Assembly: GCF_012349115.1 (NCBI RefSeq)
Contig: NZ_PQIG01000102.1
Span: 1 to 52,329 of the forward strand
Direction of reading: 5' to 3'
DNA length: 52,329 nt
From: Rhizobium ruizarguesonis
GTDB lineage: Bacteria > Pseudomonadota > Alphaproteobacteria > Rhizobiales > Rhizobiaceae
Under the pieces are notes generated by a model. That model was not told the origin of the DNA. It did not search any database and worked only from the letters and a program-made list of their open reading frames with translations. Below, one piece after another: positions 25,967-34,517 of this stretch; position 1 is the first letter of the stretch; the number at the start of each line of letters is the position of its first letter. Position numbers and translations under genes: made by a program.

Positions 25967-25981
25967 AACAATAGCGCTACA

Positions 25982-26764
25982 TCAATTGCGCCACCGGCCA
26001 GACATGTCGTCTTCGCCGGCGGGATGCTCATTGAAGAAGCGGGATGCCGCTTCCGTGCGGTTTCGGACGTTCATCTTCTTGTAGATGTTGCGGACGTGAA
26101 CCTTCACGGTGTTTTCGGAAAGATGCAGCTTGTCGGCGATGATCTTGTTCTGCGTCCCCTTGCAGATGAGATCCAGGATCTGAACCTCCCGGGTGGTCAA
26201 AGCGGAGATACTGTCGCGTCTCAGCTTGAGCGCATTGTTGCGGGCCGCATCGACCGATTTTGTCTGATAGAGCGAAGGTTCCAGCTGGGCGTTCTTGTTG
26301 TTGAGACGGTTGAGAAGTGCTGACGGAAAATGTTCGCCGCCCTTCATCAGTAGATCCACAGCGGCCATGAAGACGTCGAGCCGGAGATTGAGCGGCAGGA
26401 CACCATCGATGATCCTTGCCTCGACCAGCCGGCTGACATAGGGCTCGAGCATATCGATCGCTTCTACGACAAGTCCGATCGAGGTTTCAGGGTGGTTTTC
26501 GCGGGCAGCCTGCAGCGCTTCATGAAGCTCGGGGCCGGGTATATGATAGAATAAAACAAGCTTCATATCGCTGGTATCTTTTTCCAGCATTGGCTTTGTG
26601 CTCGTTATGCTTGCTACTTCACAGTTCGGAAATTTCTTTGCCAGTGCTTCTACCATGCATTCTGAAAACAGATCCGCCTTGGCTACCACTAGTATAGTAT
26701 CTCCAGACTGGCTTAACTTCCTTCCTTGGTCCGCATTCTCCATTCCAGACCCTGTCATGAACAT
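25982..26764 (-). CDS. LuxR-type regulator with receiver-like domain lacking phospho-acceptor Asp
   Basis: 260 aa. The ATG at 26764 is preceded by GGGGAGG at 5 bp, which decides the start. Residues 22-140 look like a degenerate receiver: TILVVAKADLF, then MKLVLFYHIPG where a receiver normally has LVLLDxxMP, so the Asp is missing. Residues about 190-250 form a clean LuxR/FixJ helix-turn-helix: LTTREVQILDLICKG, NKIIADKLHLSENTVKVHVRNIYKKM. It probably binds DNA without classical phosphorylation. It lies between the polysaccharide operon and the secretion cassette and could control either. Confidence 0.88.
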   Translation of the reverse strand: MFMTGSGMENADQGRKLSQSGDTILVVAKADLFSECMVEALAKKFPNCEVASITSTKPMLEKDTSDMKLVLFYHIPGPELHEALQAARENHPETSIGLVVEAIDMLEPYVSRLVEARIIDGVLPLNLRLDVFMAAVDLLMKGGEHFPSALLNRLNNKNAQLEPSLYQTKSVDAARNNALKLRRDSISALTTREVQILDLICKGTQNKIIADKLHLSENTVKVHVRNIYKKMNVRNRTEAASRFFNEHPAGEDDMSGRWRN

Positions 26765-27086
26765 ATACGCCTCCCCTAGCGTTACACTTTACTCAAACGT
26801 GGAGCGATGGCGGGTATTGGATAGTATGAAATGTCGATCCCGGATGTCATCGCCTTATTTTTTAGACATTTCTTAATTATGTTAATACGGATTGAGAAGG
26901 AAGGAAATGGCCCAAAGTGATTAGTTTTAGCGGACGAAAAACGATACGATACAAAGCCTTGGTTGTATTTTCATTGCGATAGATACTTCAAGGCTATATT
27001 TGCTCTGACTATAGATAATCAGCTTAATGTAATATTTCAGTACAAATTGTCATACTTTCGTCATGCAGGGTGGCCGGATATAGGAC

Positions 27087-27125
27087 GGGGAAGAGATTCC
27101 CCTCAACCCGGCAGCGAATGCCGGG
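27087..27125 (+). ncRNA. Candidate structured RNA (two adjacent hairpins)
   Basis: GGGGAA (27087-27092) pairs with TTCCCC (27097-27102) around GAGA, a GNRA tetraloop. Four bases later CCCGGCA (27107-27113) pairs with TGCCGGG (27119-27125) around GCGAA. Perfect stems, a stable loop type and location in a long leader favour a functional RNA. The strand is inferred from the GNRA loop and the downstream operon. No known riboswitch core was recognised. Confidence 0.4.
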
Positions 27126-27447
27126 AGCCCCGGATTCTCGTTGCCCGCCAACCCTCCCGCCGAAGAGATCTTAGCGCTCCGGCGACAGGGGCTACCCAGG
27201 GCTAGCCAGGCATGGCAGATCCGCCTTAGCCCGAATTGGTATCTATCGGATCCGCATTTTTTCCAGCAGTCTGTGATCGTCACCCAAGTGGCGACATGGA
27301 AAATCCGTGTATTGTTTTGCGTTTTGATACATGGCCTCCATTTAGGGCAACCCAACGAAAATTAAGCCTGAATACTCCTTATCCTTCTCAGGATGAGGAG
27401 CCGGATATGTGCGGCCTTGTACTGAGTGCGTACGTTCCCAATACCAA

Positions 27448-27466
27448 CGATTTGATCAACAAATCG
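27448..27466. promoter_or_regulatory. Inverted repeat upstream of the repeat-protein gene
   Basis: CGATTTG (27448-27454) and CAAATCG (27460-27466) form a perfect 7-bp inverted repeat with a 5-bp centre, 134 bp before the GTG at 27600. It may be an operator for the neighbouring LuxR regulator or a leader hairpin. Confidence 0.35.
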
Positions 27467-27599
27467 CGATGAAGCTGCAGATGACACGTATCGAATACAT
27501 CTGCCGATGTTAACCGCATCGGAGCGAGCGCGAGTAAAATCCCATTTGAGATGAGAGGGATTTCGAAAAGCTGCTCCGGTTTTTTTCTGGAGGACTGCA

Positions 27600-28547
27600 G
27601 TGTCTGACGAAACCGAAATCACCAAGGTCGGGGCGCTTGCCGACGGCTTTGCCAACAGCGCTATCAATTCGACTGAAATCGAAGACGATTCGACCGGTTA
27701 TGTCGGCGGCGTCGCCAATGGGGACAATCGCGACAATACCGACAACAGTGTAGATGTGGACGTCAAGGCCGAGCTCTCCGCCAATAATGGCGACAACCGC
27801 GACAACGAATATGACTGGAGCAACAAGTCCGACGACGATACGAGCACCAAGACCACGACGATCACCGATACCGACACCAAAACCGATTACGACTGGAGCT
27901 ATGACAGCAAGTCGTACAGCGACAACGACACCGACACCAAGACGATCACGGACACCGACACGAAGACGGTGACAGACACCGACATCAAGACCATTACGGA
28001 TACGGATACCAAGACGGTCTCCGACAGCAACAACACCTCCGACAGCTTCAACAAGACGGATACCGACTTCGCCGTCATCGAAGACGTCAAGGACTTCGAC
28101 AACCTCGGCGTTGCCGGCCACGACCTCACCTTCAACCTCGGCGACGACTTCTCTTTCACTCTCGACGTTGACAGCATCCTCAACAATTCGCTGTCCGGCG
28201 CGGGCAACGACAGCGGCTTCAGCGCCGTCCAGGCGAACCATCTGGCCGACCAGGACCAGGCCTGGAACATCAAGATGGACAATGGCGGGGCCGAGAACCA
28301 TCTGAAGGCCGATGGCGGCCACGCCGATAGTGCCGAAGGCATGGAGATGGACGGCAAGGGCTGGGATCTCAAGGCTGGCGACGATGCCAATGGCTCGAGC
28401 ACGGCCGACGCTTCGGCAATCCTTGCCAATTCCGGCTTCCATCTCGAGCTTGTTCAGGGTGCGAACCTGCTCAGCAACACAATCGACTCCAGCGTCATCG
28501 GCGGCAATTCTCATGTCTCCGACGTCGGCGAGGATACCAGCACCTGA
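27600..28547 (+). CDS. Acidic Asp/Thr-repeat protein, putative type I secretion substrate
   Basis: 315 aa, GTG start with CTGGAGGA upstream. No signal peptide. Composition is extremely rich in Asp, Thr, Ser and Asn. Residues 110-141 are four 8-aa repeats (DTDTKTIT and variants), with a further unit at about 90-97. The C-terminal GANLLSNTIDSSVIGGN resembles the GANLLVNVASVINTGV repeat in the next gene product, so the two are related. No RTX nonapeptides occur. Lack of a signal peptide, acidity and the following ABC exporter point to secretion by that exporter. Function outside the cell unknown; adhesin or matrix protein is a guess. Confidence 0.75.
   Translation: MSDETEITKVGALADGFANSAINSTEIEDDSTGYVGGVANGDNRDNTDNSVDVDVKAELSANNGDNRDNEYDWSNKSDDDTSTKTTTITDTDTKTDYDWSYDSKSYSDNDTDTKTITDTDTKTVTDTDIKTITDTDTKTVSDSNNTSDSFNKTDTDFAVIEDVKDFDNLGVAGHDLTFNLGDDFSFTLDVDSILNNSLSGAGNDSGFSAVQANHLADQDQAWNIKMDNGGAENHLKADGGHADSAEGMEMDGKGWDLKAGDDANGSSTADASAILANSGFHLELVQGANLLSNTIDSSVIGGNSHVSDVGEDTST
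27927..28022 (+). repeat. Four 24-bp coding tandem repeats
   Basis: Four units of 24 bp encode DTDTKTIT, DTDTKTVT, DTDIKTIT and DTDTKTVS. Synonymous differences (gacaccgacacc versus gatacggatacc) show the copies are not very recent, yet the pattern is prone to copy-number change. Confidence 0.85.
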
Positions 28548-28571
28548 CACGGACCTCCAACGACCAAGACG

Positions 28572-28601
28572 AACTGCACCGGCCCGGCCGGTGCAGTTTG
28601 A
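28572..28601 (+). terminator. Strong hairpin after the repeat-protein gene (terminator or attenuator)
   Basis: A perfect 13-bp inverted repeat, AACTGCACCGGCC (28572-28584) and GGCCGGTGCAGTT (28586-28598), is followed by only a short T stretch. It lies 24 bp after the stop and 95 bp before the next gene. The weak T-run suggests partial termination or 3'-end protection that would favour the first gene. Confidence 0.6.
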
Positions 28602-28692
28602 CTGCTTGAAAACGGTTTGACGACCACACCACGGCGCCCAACGAGGGGGCACCCGCAAGGCCGATCGTCATTTCGAATGGGAGGGCCGAACC

Positions 28693-30717
28693 ATGCATAT
28701 CGAGAAGATTTCGGAAATCATTGCGCACTTCATCGGTCTCTTCGAGATGACGACCGACGAGATGAGGTTGCGCACCAACTATGCTGAAGGCGCAGGACCG
28801 GGCGCGGATGGACCCGCTCTGCCGGATCAGGATGCCTATACCGCTGCCTTCTCTTCCGATCTTCAGCTCAAGGACTATGATCCGGGTGTCATTTACAAAA
28901 GCGGCAGTTACGATATCGAGTATGGTCCGGCACGCCATTTAGGTCGCGTCTTCGAAGACAGTCTCGAGAAGCTGGCGGCGATTGCCGCAAAGGATATCCC
29001 GTTACCGCATTTCGGCGATCCTACGGATATCGTGCTCACGGATGAGCCGGAACTGACCGTCTTTGCCGGGCCTGGCTCGGCGATCAGTCATGCCATCCAG
29101 GTCAACGTCCTCTACGACGACGATTATCTCGATATGACGAGCAGCGTCCATGCACCGCGAGACACGAGTTTCGTCATCGAGCAGCTCGCGGACCTCAGCA
29201 CCAAGGTCGAGATCTTCACGCCTTTTGCGAGCCTCCACCGAACCGACACCTATGATGGCGCGCTGAAGATCGCCGAGGATCTCGAAAGCTATATTCAGAA
29301 TGCCCAGAACACAGAGGACAGCGGCACAACTTCGCTCGGCACCGACGCGACGCATAATTTCGTCCGCGTCGACCCCGAGGTCAACGACACCGTCTACGTC
29401 AACGGCAAGGCCGAGACCGATATACCTGTCCTCGACGACTTCCTGCCCGACCGTGGTCTCGCCAAGCTCCAGGAAGAACCCGACGACAACAATACATCCG
29501 TCGAGCAGACCGACCCGACTGGCAACAGCCTTGATGTGACCGCCGGTGCAAATCTCCTTGTCAACGTCGCCTCAGTGATCAATACCGGCGTCATCGCCTC
29601 GGTCACCGCGGTGATGGGCAACTACCACCAGGTCGACGCGATCTCCCAGACCTTTGTCTACAGCGATCACGACGAATTCGCCTCGGCGCTGCACGCATCC
29701 GGCCATTCGGCCGAGGAGGCGGGAACGGTCGCCAAGAATATCGCCCTCTTCGAACACAGCACCTTCGAAGCATCGAGCCACGCCGACACCGATGCTGCCG
29801 AGCCGACGTTCCCGAGCAGCTGGCGCGTTAGCGTCATCGACGGCGACGTCTCCGTTGTACAGTGGATCGAGCAATATCACTTCGTCAGCGACAACGACAC
29901 GATGACGGTCACCACCTCCGGATCCGAAACCACGGTTCTGACGGGCGGCAATACCTCCATCAACTTCTCCTCCTTTTTCGGGATGGGCATGCAGTATGAT
30001 CTGGTGATCATCGGCGGCAACGTGCTCGACATCAACAGCATCACGCAGATCTCGCTGCTCTACGACAATGACTGGGTGCGGGCCGAAGACGGCGCCGACA
30101 TACAGACGGGCAACAACCTGATCTGGAATTTCGCCTCAATCCACAATGTCGGAACGGACAGCCCATTCGCGGCCATGCCGGACTATATTGTCGAGACGCA
30201 GAAGGCGATCGAAGACCGCGATCCCAATATGCCCGAAGGGCTGTCGTTCGACGTGAATTTCCAGGGATATGCCGGTCTCAATGTGCTCTACATCACCGGC
30301 AATCTCTACGACATGACGATCATAAAGCAGGTCAGCATTCTCGGCGATTCCGATGATGTGACTCAGGCGGCATCGGCCATCCTCGACATCAATCCCGATG
30401 CAACGGTAACGATCGACACAGGCAGCAATGCTGTCATCAACATCGCCGAGATCGTCGACTACGACAGTTTCGGCCAGACGACCTATCTGGCAGGCCAGCT
30501 CTATTCAGACGCCATCCTCATTCAGGGCGGGCTGGTGGAGCATGACACGACCAAGCCGCAGCCGGCCGACGACAGGCTCGCCAACGAAGTCATTGCCTTT
30601 CTCGATAACGACGATCCGGGGGGCAGCGATTCTGCGGACGGCGTCATAAATGCCGGGCATGATTTTTCATGGTCGTCGGCGCACCCCGCCGACGTAATGC
30701 AAGCCATGGTCGCGTGA
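28693..30717 (+). CDS. Large beta-repeat protein, putative type I secretion substrate
   Basis: 674 aa, ATG after GGGAGGG. No signal peptide or membrane segment. From about residue 277 a repeat of about 45-85 residues recurs four times: a G-N entry (GANLLVN, GGNTSIN, TGNNLIW, TGSNAVIN), then an Asn/Ala-Ile strand, a VIxGNxxD turn (IIGGNVLD, YITGNLYD, LAGQLYSD) and IxQxxxLxDxD (TQISLLYDND, KQVSILGDSD). A related segment lies at about 124-146. This periodicity suggests a beta-solenoid. The C-terminus is acidic and Asp/Ser-rich, as in type I substrates. It directly precedes the exporter genes. The family is one I recognise only as rhizobial secretion-linked; activity unknown. Confidence 0.75.
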   Translation: MHIEKISEIIAHFIGLFEMTTDEMRLRTNYAEGAGPGADGPALPDQDAYTAAFSSDLQLKDYDPGVIYKSGSYDIEYGPARHLGRVFEDSLEKLAAIAAKDIPLPHFGDPTDIVLTDEPELTVFAGPGSAISHAIQVNVLYDDDYLDMTSSVHAPRDTSFVIEQLADLSTKVEIFTPFASLHRTDTYDGALKIAEDLESYIQNAQNTEDSGTTSLGTDATHNFVRVDPEVNDTVYVNGKAETDIPVLDDFLPDRGLAKLQEEPDDNNTSVEQTDPTGNSLDVTAGANLLVNVASVINTGVIASVTAVMGNYHQVDAISQTFVYSDHDEFASALHASGHSAEEAGTVAKNIALFEHSTFEASSHADTDAAEPTFPSSWRVSVIDGDVSVVQWIEQYHFVSDNDTMTVTTSGSETTVLTGGNTSINFSSFFGMGMQYDLVIIGGNVLDINSITQISLLYDNDWVRAEDGADIQTGNNLIWNFASIHNVGTDSPFAAMPDYIVETQKAIEDRDPNMPEGLSFDVNFQGYAGLNVLYITGNLYDMTIIKQVSILGDSDDVTQAASAILDINPDATVTIDTGSNAVINIAEIVDYDSFGQTTYLAGQLYSDAILIQGGLVEHDTTKPQPADDRLANEVIAFLDNDDPGGSDSADGVINAGHDFSWSSAHPADVMQAMVA

Positions 30718-30742
30718 CCTTGAGTATTGCGGAGGAACCACG

Positions 30743-33043
30743 ATGAACCAGATTTCAAAACAAATCTTTGCGGCGGGCAGCGCCCTCGATCTCAGGTCGG
30801 GCAATATTCCTTCCGCTGCCCCCTCGGAGGCTGCGATGAGCGATGTGTGCATCTCCGCGATCGACCAGGCGGTCGAGAATCTTCGCAGGCTCAGCGGCGC
30901 CGTTGTTTCGTCTCCCGATGGGCGCAAGAAGACGGTCGAAGTTGCGGCACGCGAGGCTGCCGATATCGGAGGCGCAAGTAAAACTCAGCCGCCGCTGACG
31001 CAGAAAACGGTGACGCCGGAAGCCTCGAATGTGAAAACAGCACCTCCTGCCGCGGCGGTGCAGAGCCCGGCGACAGCAAAACCGATGGAAGCACCGGCCC
31101 AACCGAGGATCGAAGCGCGGGTGCCCCTCGAACTGCCGAAAGAGAAGACCGAGCTCAAATCGAGCCCGACGATGCCCTTCGGCAAGACCATCGAAGGCGA
31201 AAGCGGTCCAATCAGCGAGAACGACAGGCGGCTGCGCACCGGCGGCGGCGGAAATGGCAAGGATTCCGATCCCGGGGGCGACGGGGGCGGGGGCGGCGGA
31301 AGTGGCGGCGGTTTTCACAAGCGCAGCGAGCCTGTGAATTTCGCCGCCAGCCTCTCGCGTGGCATGGCGGCGGTGCGGCGCAACATGGTGGTCGTCATGA
31401 TGTTCACGATCGCCATCAACGTCCTTCTGCTGGCAATCCCGCTCTATCTCTTCCAGATATCCGACCGGGTGCTGACAAGCCGCTCCATCGATACGCTCGT
31501 CATGCTCTCGATCGCCGTGATCGGCGCCGTGCTGCTGCAGGCCTTCATGGATTCGGTGCGGCGCTTCATCCTGATGCGCACCGCGGTGGAACTCGAAGTG
31601 CAGCTCGGCGCGCCGATCCTCAGCGCTGCAGCGAGAGCATCGCTGCATGGCAGCGGCAAGGATTATCAGACGCTACAGGACCTGCAGCTTTTGCGGGGCT
31701 TCCTGACATCCGGCACGCTGATCGCGTTTCTCGATGCGCCGCTAATGCCGTTCTTCGTGGTCGTCGTCTATTTCGTGCATCCGCATCTCGGCATCATCAT
31801 CATGACCTGCTGCGCGGTGCTTTTCTTCATCGCCTATCTGAACCAGAAATTCACCGCCCGGCAATTTGCCGAATCCAACGGCTATCTCAGCCGGGCAAAT
31901 TTCCACCTCGATTCCATGTCGCGCAATTCGCAGATCATCAACGCAATGGCGATGATCCCCGAGGCGGTGAAGATGTGGGGCCGGGAAACGGCGGGCTCGC
32001 TGAAATCGCAAGTCGAGGCGCAGGACCGCAACATCATCTTCTCCGGCATATCGAAGGCCTGCCGCATGATCACCCAGGTCACCCTGCTCGGCTGGGGCGC
32101 GCATCTGTCGCTTTCGGGCGAGCTGACGGGCGGCATGGTGATTGCCTCCTCGATCATATCGGGACGCGCGCTGGCGCCGATCGAAGGCGCCATCGAAGGC
32201 TGGCACCAGTTCAACCGGTCGGCCGCCGCCTATGGCAGGATCAAGAGCCTGCTCTTGAACTCGCCGTTGAACTTCCCGCGCCTGCGCCTCCCCAATCCCG
32301 AAGGCCGGCTCGATGTCGAACGCATTCTTTTCGTGCCGCCGCCGCAGAAGAAGGTCATTCTCAACGGCATCTCTTTCTCGCTCAGGAAGGGGGAATCGCT
32401 CGCAATCATCGGCAATTCCGGGTCCGGCAAGACGACGCTCGGCAAGATGCTCGTCGGCTCGATCGTCCCGACATCGGGAAATGTGCGGCTGGATTTGATG
32501 GATCTGCGCAACTGGCACCAGCGCCAGTTCGGCGAAAGCATCGGCTATCTGCCCCAGGACGTGCAGCTCTTTCCCGGGACGATCAAGGCCAATATCTGCC
32601 GCATGCGCGACGACGTCGACGATCATCAGATCTACGAAGCCGCGGTGCTGGCCGACGTGCACGAGCTCATTGCCGGCTTCCCGCAGGGCTACGAAACCAT
32701 CGTGGCGGCCGATGGCGCTCCGCTTTCGGGCGGCCAGAAGCAGCGCATCGCGCTGGCCCGTGCCTTCTTCGGCAATCCCAAATTCGTCGTCCTCGACGAG
32801 CCGAATTCGAACCTCGATACCCAGGGCGAGGCAGCGCTTGCCAGGGCGCTCATCCACGCAAAGAAGCAGGGCATCACCACCGTCACCATCACCCAGCGCC
32901 CAGCCCTTCTCCAATGCGTCGACAAGATCCTCGTGCTCAAGGAGGGCACTGTCGCCATGTTCGGGGAGAGGATCGAGGTGCTGCAGGCGCTTTCCAAGAG
33001 CAACGGCAATAACGGTCAACAAGCACCGCGCATCGAAGGATGA
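30743..33043 (+). CDS. Type I secretion ABC exporter (PrtD/HlyB class) with disordered N-terminus
   Basis: 766 aa. Residues 1-200 are low-complexity (Ala/Pro/Lys, then a Gly-rich tract at about 167-190) and not found in a standard PrtD exporter of about 580 aa. Six membrane helices follow (about 210-475), then the ATPase: Walker A GNSGSGKT (557-564), LSGGQKQR (661-668), Walker B VVLDEP (682-687). The switch position reads TITQRP with Gln718 where a His is usual. No C39 peptidase domain is seen. It exports unfolded proteins with the adaptor encoded next (ATGA overlap). The TolC-like outer-membrane partner is not in this window. Confidence 0.9.
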   Translation: MNQISKQIFAAGSALDLRSGNIPSAAPSEAAMSDVCISAIDQAVENLRRLSGAVVSSPDGRKKTVEVAAREAADIGGASKTQPPLTQKTVTPEASNVKTAPPAAAVQSPATAKPMEAPAQPRIEARVPLELPKEKTELKSSPTMPFGKTIEGESGPISENDRRLRTGGGGNGKDSDPGGDGGGGGGSGGGFHKRSEPVNFAASLSRGMAAVRRNMVVVMMFTIAINVLLLAIPLYLFQISDRVLTSRSIDTLVMLSIAVIGAVLLQAFMDSVRRFILMRTAVELEVQLGAPILSAAARASLHGSGKDYQTLQDLQLLRGFLTSGTLIAFLDAPLMPFFVVVVYFVHPHLGIIIMTCCAVLFFIAYLNQKFTARQFAESNGYLSRANFHLDSMSRNSQIINAMAMIPEAVKMWGRETAGSLKSQVEAQDRNIIFSGISKACRMITQVTLLGWGAHLSLSGELTGGMVIASSIISGRALAPIEGAIEGWHQFNRSAAAYGRIKSLLLNSPLNFPRLRLPNPEGRLDVERILFVPPPQKKVILNGISFSLRKGESLAIIGNSGSGKTTLGKMLVGSIVPTSGNVRLDLMDLRNWHQRQFGESIGYLPQDVQLFPGTIKANICRMRDDVDDHQIYEAAVLADVHELIAGFPQGYETIVAADGAPLSGGQKQRIALARAFFGNPKFVVLDEPNSNLDTQGEAALARALIHAKKQGITTVTITQRPALLQCVDKILVLKEGTVAMFGERIEVLQALSKSNGNNGQQAPRIEG

Positions 33044-34398
33044 ACGACATGGGACGGAAAAAGCAGGAGACATCAGGTCCGGTGCAGCTCGAATGGTATA
33101 GCGACGTGCCGCGCTCGATCCGCGTGCACAGCATCGTCGGCCTGACGGTACTCTTCACTTCGTTCGGCGGCTTCGGCTTCTGGGCGGCGACGGCGCCGCT
33201 CGCCTCCGCCGTTATCGCGCAGGGAAGCTTCGTCGCGACCGGCAACAACAAGATTATCCAGCATCTGGAAGGCGGCATCATCAGGGAGATGCGCGTCAGC
33301 GAAGGCGATACGGTCAAGGAAGGCGACATCCTGCTGACCCTCGATCCCACAGCATCCCGCTCAAACGAGAGAATGCTGCAGCTTCGCCGCTTGCGCCTGG
33401 AAGCCGTTGTCGCAAGGCTCCGTGCCGAAGCGCAGGGCCTGCGTGAATTCCAGCTTCCCGATATCGTGGCGAAGGAGGCCAGCGATCCCGACATCAACGC
33501 GATCATCCAGAGCCAGAACGTCGCCTTCCACAGCAAGCAGATCAAGCTCGAAGAGCAGCTCAATCTGATCGGGAAGAACATCGCGTCGCTCGAATTCCGG
33601 TTCGCCGGCTATAGGGGCCAGCGAGAATCCTTCGAAAGGCAGCTGTCGCTGCTGACCGAGGAACGCGACTCCAAGGCTCGGCTGGTCAAGGTCGGCTACA
33701 TGCGCAAGACGGATCTGCTGGCAATCGAGCGGGCGATCGCCGATGCGATGGGCGACATTGCTCGACTGAACGGCGAGCTCAACGAGAGCGAGGCGGAGAT
33801 CGCCAAATTCCGCCAGGAAGCCGTCATCGCCGTCAACTCCAACAAGCAGGCGGCACTCGATGCTCTCGAGACCGCCGAAACCGATCTGGACAGTGTGCGC
33901 GAACAGATGCGCGAGGCCGCCGGCGTGCTCGAACGCACCACTATCCGTTCGCCGGTGTCGGGCACGGTGGTGCGCTCCTATTTTCACACCGCCGGCGGTG
34001 TCATCACCACAGGAAAGCCGATCATGGAGATCCTGCCGGCGCATGTGCCGCTGATCCTGGAAGCGCAGGTGCTGCGCACCTCGATCGATCAGCTGCATGA
34101 GGGAGAAACGGCCTCGATCCGCCTCACGGCGCTCAATCGGCGCACGACCCCTGTTCTGCAGGGCAAGGTCTTCTACGTCTCAGCCGATTCGATCGAGGAA
34201 AATTCGGGAGCTTCGGTCAAGGACGTCTATATCGTCCGCGTCGGAATACCCGATTCCGAGATCGCGCGGGTGCATAATTTCCATCCCGTTCCCGGTATGC
34301 CGGCCGAAGTGCTGATTCAGACGTCGGAACGCACCTTCTTCGAATATCTGAGCAAACCGATCACCGACAGCATGTCCCGGGCTTTTAAGGAACGCTGA
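33040..34398 (+). CDS. Type I secretion membrane fusion protein (HlyD/PrtE family)
   Basis: 452 aa. One N-terminal membrane helix (about 28-50), then the half-lipoyl motif GGIIREMRVSEGDTVKEGD, a long coiled coil (about 105-290), the second half IRSPVSGTVV and a beta-barrel domain. It links the ABC exporter to an outer-membrane channel. Its ATG overlaps the TGA of the exporter gene. The length is normal for the family. It ends the secretion cassette. Confidence 0.93.
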   Translation: MNDMGRKKQETSGPVQLEWYSDVPRSIRVHSIVGLTVLFTSFGGFGFWAATAPLASAVIAQGSFVATGNNKIIQHLEGGIIREMRVSEGDTVKEGDILLTLDPTASRSNERMLQLRRLRLEAVVARLRAEAQGLREFQLPDIVAKEASDPDINAIIQSQNVAFHSKQIKLEEQLNLIGKNIASLEFRFAGYRGQRESFERQLSLLTEERDSKARLVKVGYMRKTDLLAIERAIADAMGDIARLNGELNESEAEIAKFRQEAVIAVNSNKQAALDALETAETDLDSVREQMREAAGVLERTTIRSPVSGTVVRSYFHTAGGVITTGKPIMEILPAHVPLILEAQVLRTSIDQLHEGETASIRLTALNRRTTPVLQGKVFYVSADSIEENSGASVKDVYIVRVGIPDSEIARVHNFHPVPGMPAEVLIQTSERTFFEYLSKPITDSMSRAFKER

Positions 34399-34472
34399 TC
34401 GCCCGCGATCCGGCATGGGCGGTCCCGCTAAATATGGCGGACTTGCCCGATGTCTGATGTAATGTCCACATG

Positions 34473-34490
34473 TCATCCCTTGAGGGATGA
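34473..34490. repeat. Perfect 8-bp inverted repeat
   Basis: TCATCCCT and AGGGATGA flank a TG centre, 28 bp before the next start codon, where the hairpin could sit close to the ribosome site GGGGAGAAAGG. No T-run follows, so it is more likely a regulatory or translational element than a terminator. Confidence 0.4.
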
Positions 34491-34517
34491 ATCCCCTCCG
34501 GGGAGAAAGGGTCAAGC

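Larger units (their letters stand above)
26765..27599. other. 835-bp gene-free leader before the secretion cassette
   Basis: No frame gives a credible protein. The left half (26765-27060) is AT-rich and probably holds the regulator promoter; the middle (27070-27240) turns GC-rich and contains consecutive hairpins; the last part leads to the GTG at 27600. The length is unusual for a promoter alone and suggests a long 5' untranslated region or a small RNA. Confidence 0.65.

Noticed and set aside
26765..27599. Small protein genes in the leader (for example 27141-27365)
   Set aside because: No ribosome site, domain or signal peptide; sequence is structured and compositionally unlike neighbours.
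27927..28022. CRISPR array
   Set aside because: The repeats are 24 bp without spacers, in frame, and encode octapeptides.
27510..28658. 382-codon minus-strand frame of Val/Gly/Ile repeats
   Set aside because: It is the complement of the DTDTKT repeat gene; plus strand has start, ribosome site and similarity to the next gene.
27600..30717. RTX toxin or protease substrates
   Set aside because: No GGxGxDxUx nonapeptides and no metalloprotease HExxH motif are present in either protein.
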